DNA of 64,000 bases from an uncultured Saprospiraceae bacterium (GTDB taxonomy: Bacteria > Bacteroidota > Bacteroidia > Chitinophagales > Saprospiraceae). The position numbers and the translations under genes are program-made. Of this stretch, positions 36,469-47,324 are shown one piece after another. The DNA is taken from contig CALEYL010000011.1 in the NCBI GenBank assembly GCA_937926205.1, forward strand, positions 310,001 to 374,000, written 5' to 3'. Positions within the stretch are counted from its first letter, which is position 1. Each line of letters begins with the position of its first letter. Under the pieces are notes generated by a model. That model saw nothing but the letters and a program-made list of their open reading frames with translations. It did no database searches and was not told where the DNA came from.

Positions 36469-37587
36469 GTCGCAATCCTCTCTAATGCTGGAATTGACTC
36501 ATCGCGTATTATTTCTTTTGTTTATTTTTTGGGTGTCTAGTCGCAATCCTCTCTAATGCTGGAATTGACTCATCGCGAGAGATTACTGCATAACCCGAAA
36601 AAACCCAGACCTGTCGCAATCCTCTCTAATGCTGGAATTGACTCATCGCGTTTTTGAGCCATCACTTATCGGCTCAAGTGTCGTTGTCGCAATCCTCTCT
36701 AATGCTGGAATTGACTCATCGCAATAAATACTGGCGAGACAAACTAAACGAGATCGGTCGCAATCCTCTCTAATGCTGGAATTGACTCATCGCGCCTGTT
36801 GGTGCTTTTAGCCATCTACGGATGGACGAGTCGCAATCCTCTCTAATGCTGGAATTGACTCATCGCTTATTAGCGTTGATGGTTTGTATTTTTACAATAG
36901 TCGCAATCCTCTCTAATGCTGGAATTGACTCATCGCTAGGTAGGGCTGATGAGCTCGATTTAATTTCTATAAGTCGCAATCCTCTCTAATGCTGGAATTG
37001 ACTCATCGCTACTTTAAAGTTTCATACAGTAGAAGGCGTTCTTGAGTCGCAATCCTCTCTAATGCTGGAATTGACTCATCGCATCTGTTCCCCCCTGCTG
37101 GAGAAATGGACAAAGAAATGTCGCAATCCTCTCTAATGCTGGAATTGACTCATCGCGTCTTATGCAACAGCACCATCCAACCACACCATCAGTCGCAATC
37201 CTCTCTAATGCTGGAATTGACTCATCGCATTCAGAACCAAATCCTGCAATTTGTTGCCAGCAAAGTCGCAATCCTCTCTAATGCTGGAATTGACTCATCG
37301 CTGAGGAAGATGAAAATAAAGACCCATTGCATTGGTGTCGCAATCCTCTCTAATGCTGGAATTGACTCATCGCGAAAAAATGTCTCTTGGGGGTACTGCT
37401 AATTCAAGTCGCAATCCTCTCTAATGCTGGAATTGACTCATCGCTTGAAACACCGGAAGGGGATTTTGCTATCGCAGCGTCGCAATCCTCTCTAATGCTG
37501 GAATTGACTCATCGCAAACGCAATGCCCTCAATGCACTCCTCGCTGAAAAGTCGCAATCCTCTCTAATGCTGGAATTGACTCATCGC
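36469..37587 (-). CRISPR. CRISPR array 2 (16 repeats, 15 spacers)
   Basis: 37-bp repeats beginning GTCGCAATCC and ending TTGACTCATCGC on the + strand. Starts are 36469, 36540, 36613, 36686, 36757, 36830, 36900, 36973, 37046, 37120, 37192, 37265, 37337, 37408, 37479 and 37551. Spacers are 33-37 bp. The degenerate repeat on the left and the AT-rich leader on the right, next to cas1, indicate transcription on the minus strand, giving the ATTGCGAC handle. The repeat differs from arrays 1 and 3 in the middle but shares both the handle and TGGAA. Confidence 0.97.
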
Positions 37588-37700
37588 CCTGAACACTTAT
37601 TATATGACAGCAGTGGTGCGGCTTGCAAGTTATAAAAGCCCTGGAAGATTTGTGGTTAAAAAGTTAATTATTTCTTAACAAAACAGAAGAAATAAGATAA
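37588..37700 (-). promoter_or_regulatory. Leader of CRISPR array 2
   Basis: It shares the pattern CAGCA...GTGCGGCTT...AAG...ATAAAA and AAAAAGTTAATTATTTCTTAA with the right flank of array 1. It lies between array 2 and the rightward cas1-cas2-RT unit, the usual place for an active leader. Confidence 0.6.
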
Positions 37701-37849
37701 GAGAAATGCTTTTCTGGCGGCATGCGGCCCTTTAATCGATTGTTTATAAATGACTTGTGTTGAAATATATTCATTTTAAGAAATAAGAAGGTGTTTTTTC
37801 AAACCTGGCAGGATGGTCACTTTTCCTCAATCCCATGTTCTAAAGCCCT

Positions 37850-37857
37850 TATTTTTG
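37850..37857 (+). promoter_or_regulatory. Possible -7 element for the cas1-cas2-RT unit
   Basis: TATTTTTG fits TAnnTTTG, about 150 bases before cas1. No convincing -33 element was found. Confidence 0.3.
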
Positions 37858-38009
37858 TAAAGACAGTAAAAAAGTCCTAAAATCCTCCCGATCTAATAAC
37901 ACTAAAACAGAACTCATTATGGGTCTCCAAAATCGAAAAAAAGAATGGTTCCTAAAAAAGGCGATGAATTATTTCTATTCATTATATCATCATCAAATTT
38001 TCACTTCCC

Positions 38010-39032
38010 ATGGAAATACATATCGAAACGTTTGGCGCCCACCTTCGTGTCCGGGGCGGAATTTTTGTATTCACCGCTCCGGATCTGAGTGGCGGTGAAG
38101 AAAAGGTGAGTGAATACGCGCCGCATCAGATAAAGCGCATTCTGTTTCACAAAAGGAGCGGTTCAATCAGTGCAGAGGCTGTATTCCTTGCCATGGAAAA
38201 CGACATTGACCTCATTGCGTGCGATGAATTTGGAATGCCTTTCGGACGCTTTTACCCCATCGAACCCAACCGGGTACTGGCCATACAGGCTGCCCAGTTT
38301 CAGCTCATCCGAACATCGGAAAGTCTGAAATTTGTGAAGCTTTGGATTGGTTGGAAAATCCGCCGAAAACTTGCCTTCCTGGAGCGGCTGGAGCGCTACC
38401 GGGAAGGAGAACACGCTACTTTACTCCAGCAGGCCCGCCAGGTGATCACAGAAAGCTACCTGCTTTTGCAAAATGCTCCCCTTGTGCCCTTTCAGGAAGC
38501 CGCAGAAACCATCCGCGGCCACGAAGGCACGGCTTCCAGAACCTACTTTAACATTCTTTCTAAATTAATGGAGCCGGAATACCGGTTCGAAGGCCGCAGC
38601 CGCCGTCCGGCTCAGGACGTTTTTAATTTGTTCCTCAATTACGGCTACGGTATCCTTTATCGCATCACTGAAAAAGCCCTCATAGAGGCCGGCGTTCATC
38701 CTTTTGCCGGATTCCTTCATGGCCTCGGGAAGAAACAAAAATCCATGGTCTTCGATTTTATAGAAGCTTTTCGCCCCTGGGTAGATATGATGGTCTTCCA
38801 GCTTTGCAGAGCCAGGTCTATCAGGCAGGAACACGTTCAACAGGACGTAGACGGCCTTAATCTAACCAATCAGGGCAAGGAATTGATGATCCAGGCTTTT
38901 CAGGACAGTTTCAGGAAAAAAAGGAAAGACTATTCAGACCAATCCTTACTCCCGCTCAACATCATCAGAAACGAGGCGCGCTTGTTTGCTGAAGAATTGA
39001 TGGGGATTTGGAGGAGCCGGTTTGCTTATTGA
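38010..39032 (+). CDS. cas1: Cas1 integrase (adaptation module A)
   Basis: 340 residues, complete. The metal-binding residues are E172 in GHEGTASRTYF, H237 in FAGFLHG and D249 in MVFDFIEAFRP. Cas1 with Cas2 inserts new spacers at the leader end. It stands beside the leader of array 2 and heads a rightward unit with cas2 and a retron-type RT. It is clearly divergent from the second Cas1 (47325) in the N-terminal domain, so the two were acquired separately rather than by recent duplication. Confidence 0.95.
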   Translation: MEIHIETFGAHLRVRGGIFVFTAPDLSGGEEKVSEYAPHQIKRILFHKRSGSISAEAVFLAMENDIDLIACDEFGMPFGRFYPIEPNRVLAIQAAQFQLIRTSESLKFVKLWIGWKIRRKLAFLERLERYREGEHATLLQQARQVITESYLLLQNAPLVPFQEAAETIRGHEGTASRTYFNILSKLMEPEYRFEGRSRRPAQDVFNLFLNYGYGILYRITEKALIEAGVHPFAGFLHGLGKKQKSMVFDFIEAFRPWVDMMVFQLCRARSIRQEHVQQDVDGLNLTNQGKELMIQAFQDSFRKKRKDYSDQSLLPLNIIRNEARLFAEELMGIWRSRFAY

Positions 39033-39167
39033 GCTTGTGTGGAACGGATGTGAAGCTGATACCTTTCCAAAAGATGTTGACTTTCCGAAGCCAGTAATGA
39101 ATGGATATAAAGGGGATACCTGTTCAAACGGTAAAGCCTCTTCGTCACCACGTAAATCATAATTCCC

Positions 39168-39458
39168 ATGTACTATACCGTAGCTTATGACATCAGCAAC
39201 AACAAAACCAGGCTGCTGGCCTTAAAACTTTGCAAAAAAGCAGGTCTGGTGCGCGTTCAGCACTCTTACTTTATGGGGAAAAGCGGCCGCCTGCGTATGC
39301 AATGGCTTCGGCGTGATCTGGAACTGCATTTAAACCCCAAAACGGACAGTCTTTCGATTCAGCCGATCAGCAAAACGGCTTTTGAAACAACAGTGTTTGT
39401 GGGCAAACCCATCGTGAAAGATGATGTCGCACGTAATCACCTGGTTATATTTATTTGA
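39168..39458 (+). CDS. cas2: Cas2 (adaptation module A)
   Basis: 96 residues, normal Cas2 size, with the ferredoxin-like opening YYTVAYDISNNKTR, whose aspartate follows the first strand, and the central VQHSYFMGKSG. It bridges Cas1 dimers in the integrase complex. It follows cas1 by 135 bases. Its stop TGA overlaps an ATG of the RT frame by one base (TGATG), so the RT may be translationally coupled. Confidence 0.92.
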   Translation: MYYTVAYDISNNKTRLLALKLCKKAGLVRVQHSYFMGKSGRLRMQWLRRDLELHLNPKTDSLSIQPISKTAFETTVFVGKPIVKDDVARNHLVIFI

Positions 39459-39547
39459 TGTTATTGATTATTAATTATTTAATCACGCGCTTTGCTGATG
39501 GGAGCCCGTTCGGGGCTGGTATTCAGCGTTTGCACAAACCCAACGCC

Positions 39548-40549
39548 ATGTACGACTTTATTCCACAATCACTTGATCTGACGCTGATGCAACTGGACAA
39601 CAGAGCAGCTCGTTTTAGAAAGGTAAAGCATCCGGGAGAACTGGCTTCCCTCATACAGACAGATGTAGCCCTGCTGGCAAAATTTGCTGCTAAACCATAT
39701 TACCAGATCTTCAGCGTGCCCAAACCCGGAGGTAGCCAAAGGATCATCCACAATCCACATCCCGATTTGAAATACATTCAGCAAAATCTGAATCTTTACC
39801 TGCAGGCGGCCTATTACAGCATCAAGCCTCCCTGTGCATACGGCTTCATTCCCCGCCCTTCCGACGAGCCGAGGCCGCGAAACATTTATACCAACGCGCT
39901 TGTGCACGCCGGCAGCGGCTGGGTGCTCAACCTTGATCTGAAAGATTTTTTTCACACCGTGACCAGCCTTCACCTGAAATGGGTATTCGAGGATCTCTTT
40001 GCTTATCCGGAACCCGTCGTGAAACAACTGATTGCATTATTTACTTACAAAGGTGTCCTGCCCATGGGCGCCCCCACGTCACCGGTATTGTCGAACCTCG
40101 CCACACTGCCCCTGGATGCCGATTTGCAAGCCTTCGCAGCCCGCCACAACGCGCTGTACACCCGCTATGTGGACGATCTGACCTTCAGCCTCGATGAGCG
40201 CCCTGACATGGATTTTACCAACCAAATCAGGGAGATGGTGGAAAAATCCGGATTTACCCTCAATGAAAGTAAAATCACTCTGAAACCGAAACACGAATAT
40301 CCGGAAGTGACCGGACTGATTTTGAAAACACCGAAGCCGGACGTGAGCAAAAAATTCCTGAAACGCCTGAAAAAAGACATTGAACTGTACCTGAATCTCA
40401 CCTCGCCGTTCATGATCCAGCGGGGACTTTTCCAGCCTGGTTTTGTCGATAAACTCAAAAAAAGCATTCAGGGGCAATTGCAGTTTTTGAGCTTTATCCG
40501 TGGGCGGCAGGATAAGGAATACCAGCGTCTGGCAGAAATGGCCGGGTAG
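39548..40549 (+). CDS. Retron-type reverse transcriptase downstream of cas1-cas2
   Basis: 334 residues from MYDFIPQSLD; the frame continues upstream to an ATG at 39458 overlapping the cas2 stop, which is an alternative start. Motifs: QIFSVPKPGGSQRII, WVLNLDLKDFFHT (D130), GAPTSPVLSNL, TRYVDDLTFS (YxDD 207-210) and a thumb ending QLQFLSFIRG. The retron hallmarks NAxxH (NALVH 116-120) and VTG (254-256) are present, with no group II intron maturase features. It resembles the RT at 24462 throughout. Position after cas2 suggests use in making spacers from RNA, as shown for RT-Cas1 systems; here the RT is unfused and of another lineage. Confidence 0.92.
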   Translation: MYDFIPQSLDLTLMQLDNRAARFRKVKHPGELASLIQTDVALLAKFAAKPYYQIFSVPKPGGSQRIIHNPHPDLKYIQQNLNLYLQAAYYSIKPPCAYGFIPRPSDEPRPRNIYTNALVHAGSGWVLNLDLKDFFHTVTSLHLKWVFEDLFAYPEPVVKQLIALFTYKGVLPMGAPTSPVLSNLATLPLDADLQAFAARHNALYTRYVDDLTFSLDERPDMDFTNQIREMVEKSGFTLNESKITLKPKHEYPEVTGLILKTPKPDVSKKFLKRLKKDIELYLNLTSPFMIQRGLFQPGFVDKLKKSIQGQLQFLSFIRGRQDKEYQRLAEMAG

Positions 40550-40627
40550 ATTCCGTTTAGGCTTCAAATGACAAGGATACCGCTCTCCGTATAAGCTGTA
40601 AAATGGCCCTTGGGCGAAGCCGAAACG

Positions 40628-40665
40628 GTCGCAATTTTATTGAACACTGAAAGTTACGCGCCGAT
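40628..40665. repeat. Degenerate end repeat of array 3
   Basis: A 38-bp stretch starting GTCGCAAT and ending GCGCCGAT that aligns with the array 3 repeat with many changes. It marks the trailer end. The 36 bases after it form a strong hairpin (AGCTCCCCC / GGGGGGCT) and look like a genomic palindrome rather than a phage-derived spacer. Confidence 0.65.
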
Positions 40666-40701
40666 ATGTCAGCTCCCCCTTCGGGGGTAGGGGGGCTGAA
40701 A

Positions 40702-43700
40702 GTCGCAATCCTACTTACACTGGAAGCTACTCACCGATATACCACATACGGCGGCCACATGAAAACGGTAATTCAGTCGCAATCCTACTTACACTGGAAG
40801 CTACTCACCGATCAAAGAATGCCGATTTGAAGTAATAAAGAACAGATGTCGCAATCCTACTTACACTGGAAGCTACTCACCGATAGGGAAATACAATAGT
40901 ACATAAAACATTAAAAGGTCGCAATCCTACTTACACTGGAAGCTACTCACCGATTGCATTTTTCACACCTATTGGTGTGTTGCCCCGGGTCGCAATCCTA
41001 CTTACACTGGAAGCTACTCACCGATAGTCTGGTTGGTCGAATGTACTAGCTACACAATGACGTCGCAATCCTACTTACACTGGAAGCTACTCACCGATAA
41101 CAAAAGATGATATCCAGAGAGAAGCTGCTAAGAGTCGCAATCCTACTTACACTGGAAGCTACTCACCGATCCCGACTATCTTATCATAGTGTCTAAGAAG
41201 TTAGTGTCGCAATCCTACTTACACTGGAAGCTACTCACCGATATTGATCCTTTTTCATAGCTCTGTTGCTCTGCCTGTTGTCGCAATCCTACTTACACTG
41301 GAAGCTACTCACCGATCCGCCTTCAGTTCACCCAGCAAGATGCCATCAAGGCGTCGCAATCCTACTTACACTGGAAGCTACTCACCGATATGATTGAGTT
41401 CCGTAGGGAAGAATTTTCTCTAACTCGATGTCGCAATCCTACTTACACTGGAAGCTACTCACCGATGTGAGCCATCGGCGTGAAAAACAAGTGGATGTGC
41501 AAGTCGCAATCCTACTTACACTGGAAGCTACTCACCGATGGGGTTGCGCCCCGGCGGGAAAAGGAGGGGTGATGTCGCAATCCTACTTACACTGGAAGCT
41601 ACTCACCGATCTAATGTACGACTATTTCAGCGAAAACGGATACTATTGTCGCAATCCTACTTACACTGGAAGCTACTCACCGATACAGGATTTGACATTC
41701 GGGCTGGTTATTTACCTGAAGTCGCAATCCTACTTACACTGGAAGCTACTCACCGATAGGGAAATACAATAGTACATAAAACATTAAAAGGTCGCAATCC
41801 TACTTACACTGGAAGCTACTCACCGATTGCATTTTTCACACCTATTGGTGTGTTGCCCCGGGTCGCAATCCTACTTACACTGGAAGCTACTCACCGATAG
41901 TCTGGTTGGTCGAATGTACTAGCTACACAATGACGTCGCAATCCTACTTACACTGGAAGCTACTCACCGATAACAAAAGATGATATCCAGAGAGAAGCTG
42001 CTAAGAGTCGCAATCCTACTTACACTGGAAGCTACTCACCGATCCCGACTATCTTATCATAGTGTCTAAGAAGTTAGTGTCGCAATCCTACTTACACTGG
42101 AAGCTACTCACCGATATTGATCCTTTTTCATAGCTCTGTTGCTCTGCCTGTTGTCGCAATCCTACTTACACTGGAAGCTACTCACCGATCCGCCTTCAGT
42201 TCACCCAGCAAGATGCCATCAAGGCGTCGCAATCCTACTTACACTGGAAGCTACTCACCGATATGATTGAGTTCCGTAGGGAAGAATTTTCTCTAACTCG
42301 ATGTCGCAATCCTACTTACACTGGAAGCTACTCACCGATATCGGGGATCGTTACCCCGACCGGATGCTATTTCTAACGTCGCAATCCTACTTACACTGGA
42401 AGCTACTCACCGATCAAGAATCAATCATTGAAGACCTACGCTATGAATTGTCGCAATCCTACTTACACTGGAAGCTACTCACCGATATATCCATAGCTGG
42501 CTTGAGCTTATTCTCGATTATAGTCGCAATCCTACTTACACTGGAAGCTACTCACCGATAGACAATATGCCTACAACCATCCTTTTCAGAAACTATGGTC
42601 GCAATCCTACTTACACTGGAAGCTACTCACCGATATTGGCATCAATAGCCCGGACGATTCAATTGAAGAGTGTCGCAATCCTACTTACACTGGAAGCTAC
42701 TCACCGATTCGGAAGCATTTGAACGCATGGCTTACATGCCCACCGGTCGCAATCCTACTTACACTGGAAGCTACTCACCGATCAGAAGCAGCTCAAGGGA
42801 CTCCTTTGCGTCATAGTATTGTCGCAATCCTACTTACACTGGAAGCTACTCACCGATTTACGATGTAGCCCACACAGTAAGACAAGAGCGTGTAAGTCGC
42901 AATCCTACTTACACTGGAAGCTACTCACCGATATGGATCAACGAAGTTGGTTTATTGGGTGGTGCTCGTCGCAATCCTACTTACACTGGAAGCTACTCAC
43001 CGATGCTAATTTCATCACCTTATCAATTTATTAACTATGTTAGTCGCAATCCTACTTACACTGGAAGCTACTCACCGATATAATATCAGATCGGCTATAA
43101 CCTAAGTACATACTGGTCGCAATCCTACTTACACTGGAAGCTACTCACCGATATAAGGTAACAGTTCAATAGGTATCTGCTCTCCTACGTCGCAATCCTA
43201 CTTACACTGGAAGCTACTCACCGATATTTAATACCTTGCTCGGTGTAGGACACACCTAAAGTCGCAATCCTACTTACACTGGAAGCTACTCACCGATAGT
43301 GATCGAGTTTATAAGGCGGAACTAGTTGAAAGCGTCGCAATCCTACTTACACTGGAAGCTACTCACCGATAAAAGAAAGACAAGACCTATTAGATGTAGA
43401 TAATAAAGTCGCAATCCTACTTACACTGGAAGCTACTCACCGATCCTACATTTATCATGTAGGGAGGCTTCGTATATACGGTCGCAATCCTACTTACACT
43501 GGAAGCTACTCACCGATCTAAGAACAAGGGTGTAACCGCATACTGCGTCAAGTCGCAATCCTACTTACACTGGAAGCTACTCACCGATAACTACAATCTG
43601 ACCTTGTGCGATACCTCTGTTGAGGTCGCAATCCTACTTACACTGGAAGCTACTCACCGATGGTGTCAGAGGAGCTCAATGACCTCCAGGAAAAAATGTC

Positions 43701-46079
43701 GCAATCCTACTTACACTGGAAGCTACTCACCGATATTTCGCAGCCATCGGCACAGTTTTAGCCGTCATTGTCGCAATCCTACTTACACTGGAAGCTACTC
43801 ACCGATAAGCGAAAGCTAAAAAATCCGACAAAGTCACTAAAGATGTCGCAATCCTACTTACACTGGAAGCTACTCACCGATAAAAAACAGAATAACAATG
43901 AACATAAGAGTTTCAAAGTCGCAATCCTACTTACACTGGAAGCTACTCACCGATAAAGAAGAAACCGAGGCATCCGACGAAAAGAAATAGCAAGTCGCAA
44001 TCCTACTTACACTGGAAGCTACTCACCGATAAATAGTAGCAACACCACTTGGGCATTGCTACTACTCTTGTCGCAATCCTACTTACACTGGAAGCTACTC
44101 ACCGATAATTATATTAATTTATCACACATCTGGTGGATGTACTGGTCGCAATCCTACTTACACTGGAAGCTACTCACCGATTTAAGTAAGAATATAATTA
44201 ATAGTTTCGACTGTGCATGTCGCAATCCTACTTACACTGGAAGCTACTCACCGATACTATTGAGAGCAATGAAGCAGTTTTCTTTGCACAGTCGCAATCC
44301 TACTTACACTGGAAGCTACTCACCGATACACTGATGTTGAAAACATTATACTTTTAATAAAATAGTCGCAATCCTACTTACACTGGAAGCTACTCACCGA
44401 TGTACCAATGGTTGTGGTGTATAATAAGTTTTTGCTGGTCGCAATCCTACTTACACTGGAAGCTACTCACCGATTGAATTAGGTTAATATAATAGTATTG
44501 GAAGAGATTGTCGCAATCCTACTTACACTGGAAGCTACTCACCGATGTATCCACCTGCAAGCATGGCAGCTTTACCAGCAAATTGTCGCAATCCTACTTA
44601 CACTGGAAGCTACTCACCGATACGCTTACGCCTGTTTTCTTGCCGCATGGGACACGGAGTCGCAATCCTACTTACACTGGAAGCTACTCACCGATAACGA
44701 AGTTAACCTTTTGGGTGGTGCCCAGATGATCGTCGCAATCCTACTTACACTGGAAGCTACTCACCGATCAGTGTCTATGGCTTCGCCAAACTACCCCCCG
44801 GACGTCGCAATCCTACTTACACTGGAAGCTACTCACCGATTTACAGCCTGTTCCATCCCTTCTGGGTTGGCAGCAGTCGCAATCCTACTTACACTGGAAG
44901 CTACTCACCGATAATGGCTAGATGGTTGGTTTCAGATGCTGGGCAGAAGTCGCAATCCTACTTACACTGGAAGCTACTCACCGATAACGTACCAAACATT
45001 ACACTACATGGCAAAGAAGTCGCAATCCTACTTACACTGGAAGCTACTCACCGATACCGTTATCGCGATTTGCTTAGAGCAGTATCCAGCGTCGCAATCC
45101 TACTTACACTGGAAGCTACTCACCGATTTTTCCATGTGGAAAGATTTTTGTTTAAACAAAATAATGTCGCAATCCTACTTACACTGGAAGCTACTCACCG
45201 ATGAATTGTGGGCAATAAATGCCGTGATGAGAGTCACAAAGTCGCAATCCTACTTACACTGGAAGCTACTCACCGATAGAATATACGAACCAAAGCCTGA
45301 TAAAGTGGTGTATGTCGCAATCCTACTTACACTGGAAGCTACTCACCGATATATAATCTTATGCGCGTCAAGATAAAAGTCCTTGTCGCAATCCTACTTA
45401 CACTGGAAGCTACTCACCGATAAAAACATTTAAATCTTAAAACTATGTTTCTATCAAGTCGCAATCCTACTTACACTGGAAGCTACTCACCGATCGTAAA
45501 AGATTGGACATTAGCAATACGCGCCTAAATGTCGCAATCCTACTTACACTGGAAGCTACTCACCGATAATTGTTCTGACATTGTACTTGAATTATTGATG
45601 ATGTCGCAATCCTACTTACACTGGAAGCTACTCACCGATGGCGAAGCCATAGACACTGGGGGGTTGTAGTGTGGTGTCGCAATCCTACTTACACTGGAAG
45701 CTACTCACCGATCAATAATTATTGAAACATAAGGAAAACATTATGCTTTGTCGCAATCCTACTTACACTGGAAGCTACTCACCGATTTAAATAATAAATA
45801 ACATTGGTTATCCGGGTTTTGGGGTCGCAATCCTACTTACACTGGAAGCTACTCACCGATAAGCAATACGGCACGGGGTAAATGTGTCCTGGGCGTCGCA
45901 ATCCTACTTACACTGGAAGCTACTCACCGATACGACTTTAAGCGATTTGTTTGCGAAAATATACCGTGTCGCAATCCTACTTACACTGGAAGCTACTCAC
46001 CGATTGGAAACGTTGCAAATTGGATTGAAGTATGGGAAAATGGTCGCAATCCTACTTACACTGGAAGCTACTCACCGAT
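40702..46079 (-). CRISPR. CRISPR array 3 (74 repeats, 73 spacers)
   Basis: 37-bp repeats beginning GTCGCAATCC and ending GCTACTCACCGAT on the + strand, counted from 40702 to the last at 46043. Spacers are about 33-40 bp. The first 24 bases are identical to the array 1 repeat. A decayed repeat on the left (40628) and an AT-rich right flank with GTATTTAATAT, also found in leader 1, indicate minus-strand transcription. Eight consecutive spacers occur twice (see 41721-42339), leaving 65 different spacers. The repeats themselves look nearly invariant. Confidence 0.98.
41721..42339. repeat. Duplicated block inside array 3
   Basis: These 619 bases (9 repeats, 8 spacers, from the spacer starting AGGGAAATAC to the one starting ATGATTGAGT) repeat 40848-41466 exactly as far as I can read, at an offset of 873 bases. 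Four other spacers lie between the copies. Confidence 0.93.
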
Positions 46080-46362
46080 CATTACGGTATTTAATATGTT
46101 CTAACCACAATGTCAATGAACTGGGTAAAAATACAAAAAAACGGTGGCAAATCCAAAATGGCGCTGTAAAAAACAGGGACTGTTTTTACGACCATTGGTA
46201 GTCAAACCTCAGGCGCCTAATTGGGGTATACCGATTGTATTCCGGACGCTTCCGGCATGTCTTCAAACGGGAAGCACCTTTTATGCTACGGTGTTTGCAC
46301 ACTAAAGTTTCGGCAAACAAGCTAATTGCGCGCTTATGGCTTGATCCCTAAGTTAAGGCTGT
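46080..46362. other. Right flank of array 3, probable leader
   Basis: No gene seen. The first 60 bases are AT-rich and contain GGTATTTAATATGTT, matching the start of leader 1 (AGTATTTAATATTTC). The rest is a gap to the convergently placed end of the second cas2 gene. The match to the other leaders is weaker than between leaders 1 and 2. Confidence 0.5.
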
Positions 46363-46671
46363 TCACACTACATAATACAAATGATTTTCTGCCAGCGCTG
46401 CCTGTAAGGCGTGGTTTTCGCCTTCCCAGATCACCTCACAGGTATACTGTTTCAGTACGGGCACACACAGGATGCTGTCGTCGGAATCGGCAACGGGCGT
46501 CATGAGCTTCGAAAGGTCGGCGCGCAGGCGCTTCAGCTCTGTAGGAGCATAAGCAGGCGCGAAAAAAACCGACTTCTGGATGCGTTTACACCCGTGTCTT
46601 TCCAGCGTTTTGGCCACTTTGTTCCGCAGGCGGTCGCTGCTGATGTCGTAACTAATCAGATAATTTGTCAT
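46363..46671 (-). CDS. cas2: Cas2 (adaptation module B)
   Basis: About 102 residues from MTNYLISYDISSDRLRNKV (a Met three codons upstream is possible). The YDISSDRLR strand-loop with its aspartate and RIQKSVFFAP are typical of Cas2. It overlaps the end of the exported-protein gene by about 20 bases and belongs to the leftward unit with cas1 at 47325. Distinct in sequence from the other Cas2. Confidence 0.9.
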   Translation of the reverse strand: MTNYLISYDISSDRLRNKVAKTLERHGCKRIQKSVFFAPAYAPTELKRLRADLSKLMTPVADSDDSILCVPVLKQYTCEVIWEGENHALQAALAENHLYYVV

Positions 46672-47239
46672 TTGCGGCAAAGTATAATTTAGCGATGTAC
46701 GCGATGGTTATACAAATAATCATCACCGACAACATCTGGTATATCCCCCAGCTGCTGCCGCCAAAACCGGATCCGAATTTTTCTTTGCGGTTGCGCGAAG
46801 CGAGATTGGCCAATTCTGTATCGGATAGTTCTTCGGGATGCTGCCAGTGCCGGCGTGTGGGAAACCAGGCAATGGAGTCGGGCGAAATCTGGTAGAGCCA
46901 GTAGCGCACCCCACCGTAGCCGCCACACGCCCCCGTGCTGCGTTCTTCGCTGCGGGAGCCGTCCATACAGATGCAACCCACACGAACGCCATCGGGCGGC
47001 GCATCTCCCCGCGACCAGTATTCCGTGCCGCGTTCGCCTGTTTCGTCAGAGGTGCGGTAGTGGTCGTCCCAACCCTCGCCGTCCACATCGGCGCTGTCTT
47101 TAACAATAAAAGTCTCTTTCAATTTTTGTTCGGCGGCTAGTTTGGCAGCTTCGAGCACTAAGTCTGTGACGATTTGCGCTTTGGATGTCTGCCAAAAAGC
47201 AAAGGTCAATGCGCATAACAGAAGGAGTTGCTTTTTCAT
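46652..47239 (-). CDS. Exported, C-terminally membrane-anchored protein between cas1 and cas2
   Basis: 195 residues. A signal peptide (about 1-22, ending QTSKAQ), an acidic/glycine-rich extracytoplasmic part with three cysteines (GCICMDG and TGACGGYGG, about 88-106) and a single TM helix near the C-terminus (about 166-186). No domain is recognised. Its 3' end overlaps cas2 by about 20 bases and its start lies 85 bases after cas1, so it is embedded in the adaptation operon. An exported protein is unexpected there; it may be functionally linked or a passenger. Confidence 0.65.
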   Translation of the reverse strand: MKKQLLLLCALTFAFWQTSKAQIVTDLVLEAAKLAAEQKLKETFIVKDSADVDGEGWDDHYRTSDETGERGTEYWSRGDAPPDGVRVGCICMDGSRSEERSTGACGGYGGVRYWLYQISPDSIAWFPTRRHWQHPEELSDTELANLASRNRKEKFGSGFGGSSWGIYQMLSVMIICITIAYIAKLYFAANDKLSD

Positions 47240-47324
47240 GTGTGGTTTGGTTTTGGTAAACTATTTTTATGATAATGTATTGATTGATATTATTTTATAC
47301 GGAATGAAGTCCGCGGAACAAAGC

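Noticed and set aside
41428..46201. Open frames running through array 3 with repeated peptides such as VAILLTLEATHR or SQSYLHWKLLTD
   Set aside because: They are translations of the CRISPR repeats, which lack stops in some frames; spacers supply random intervening codons.
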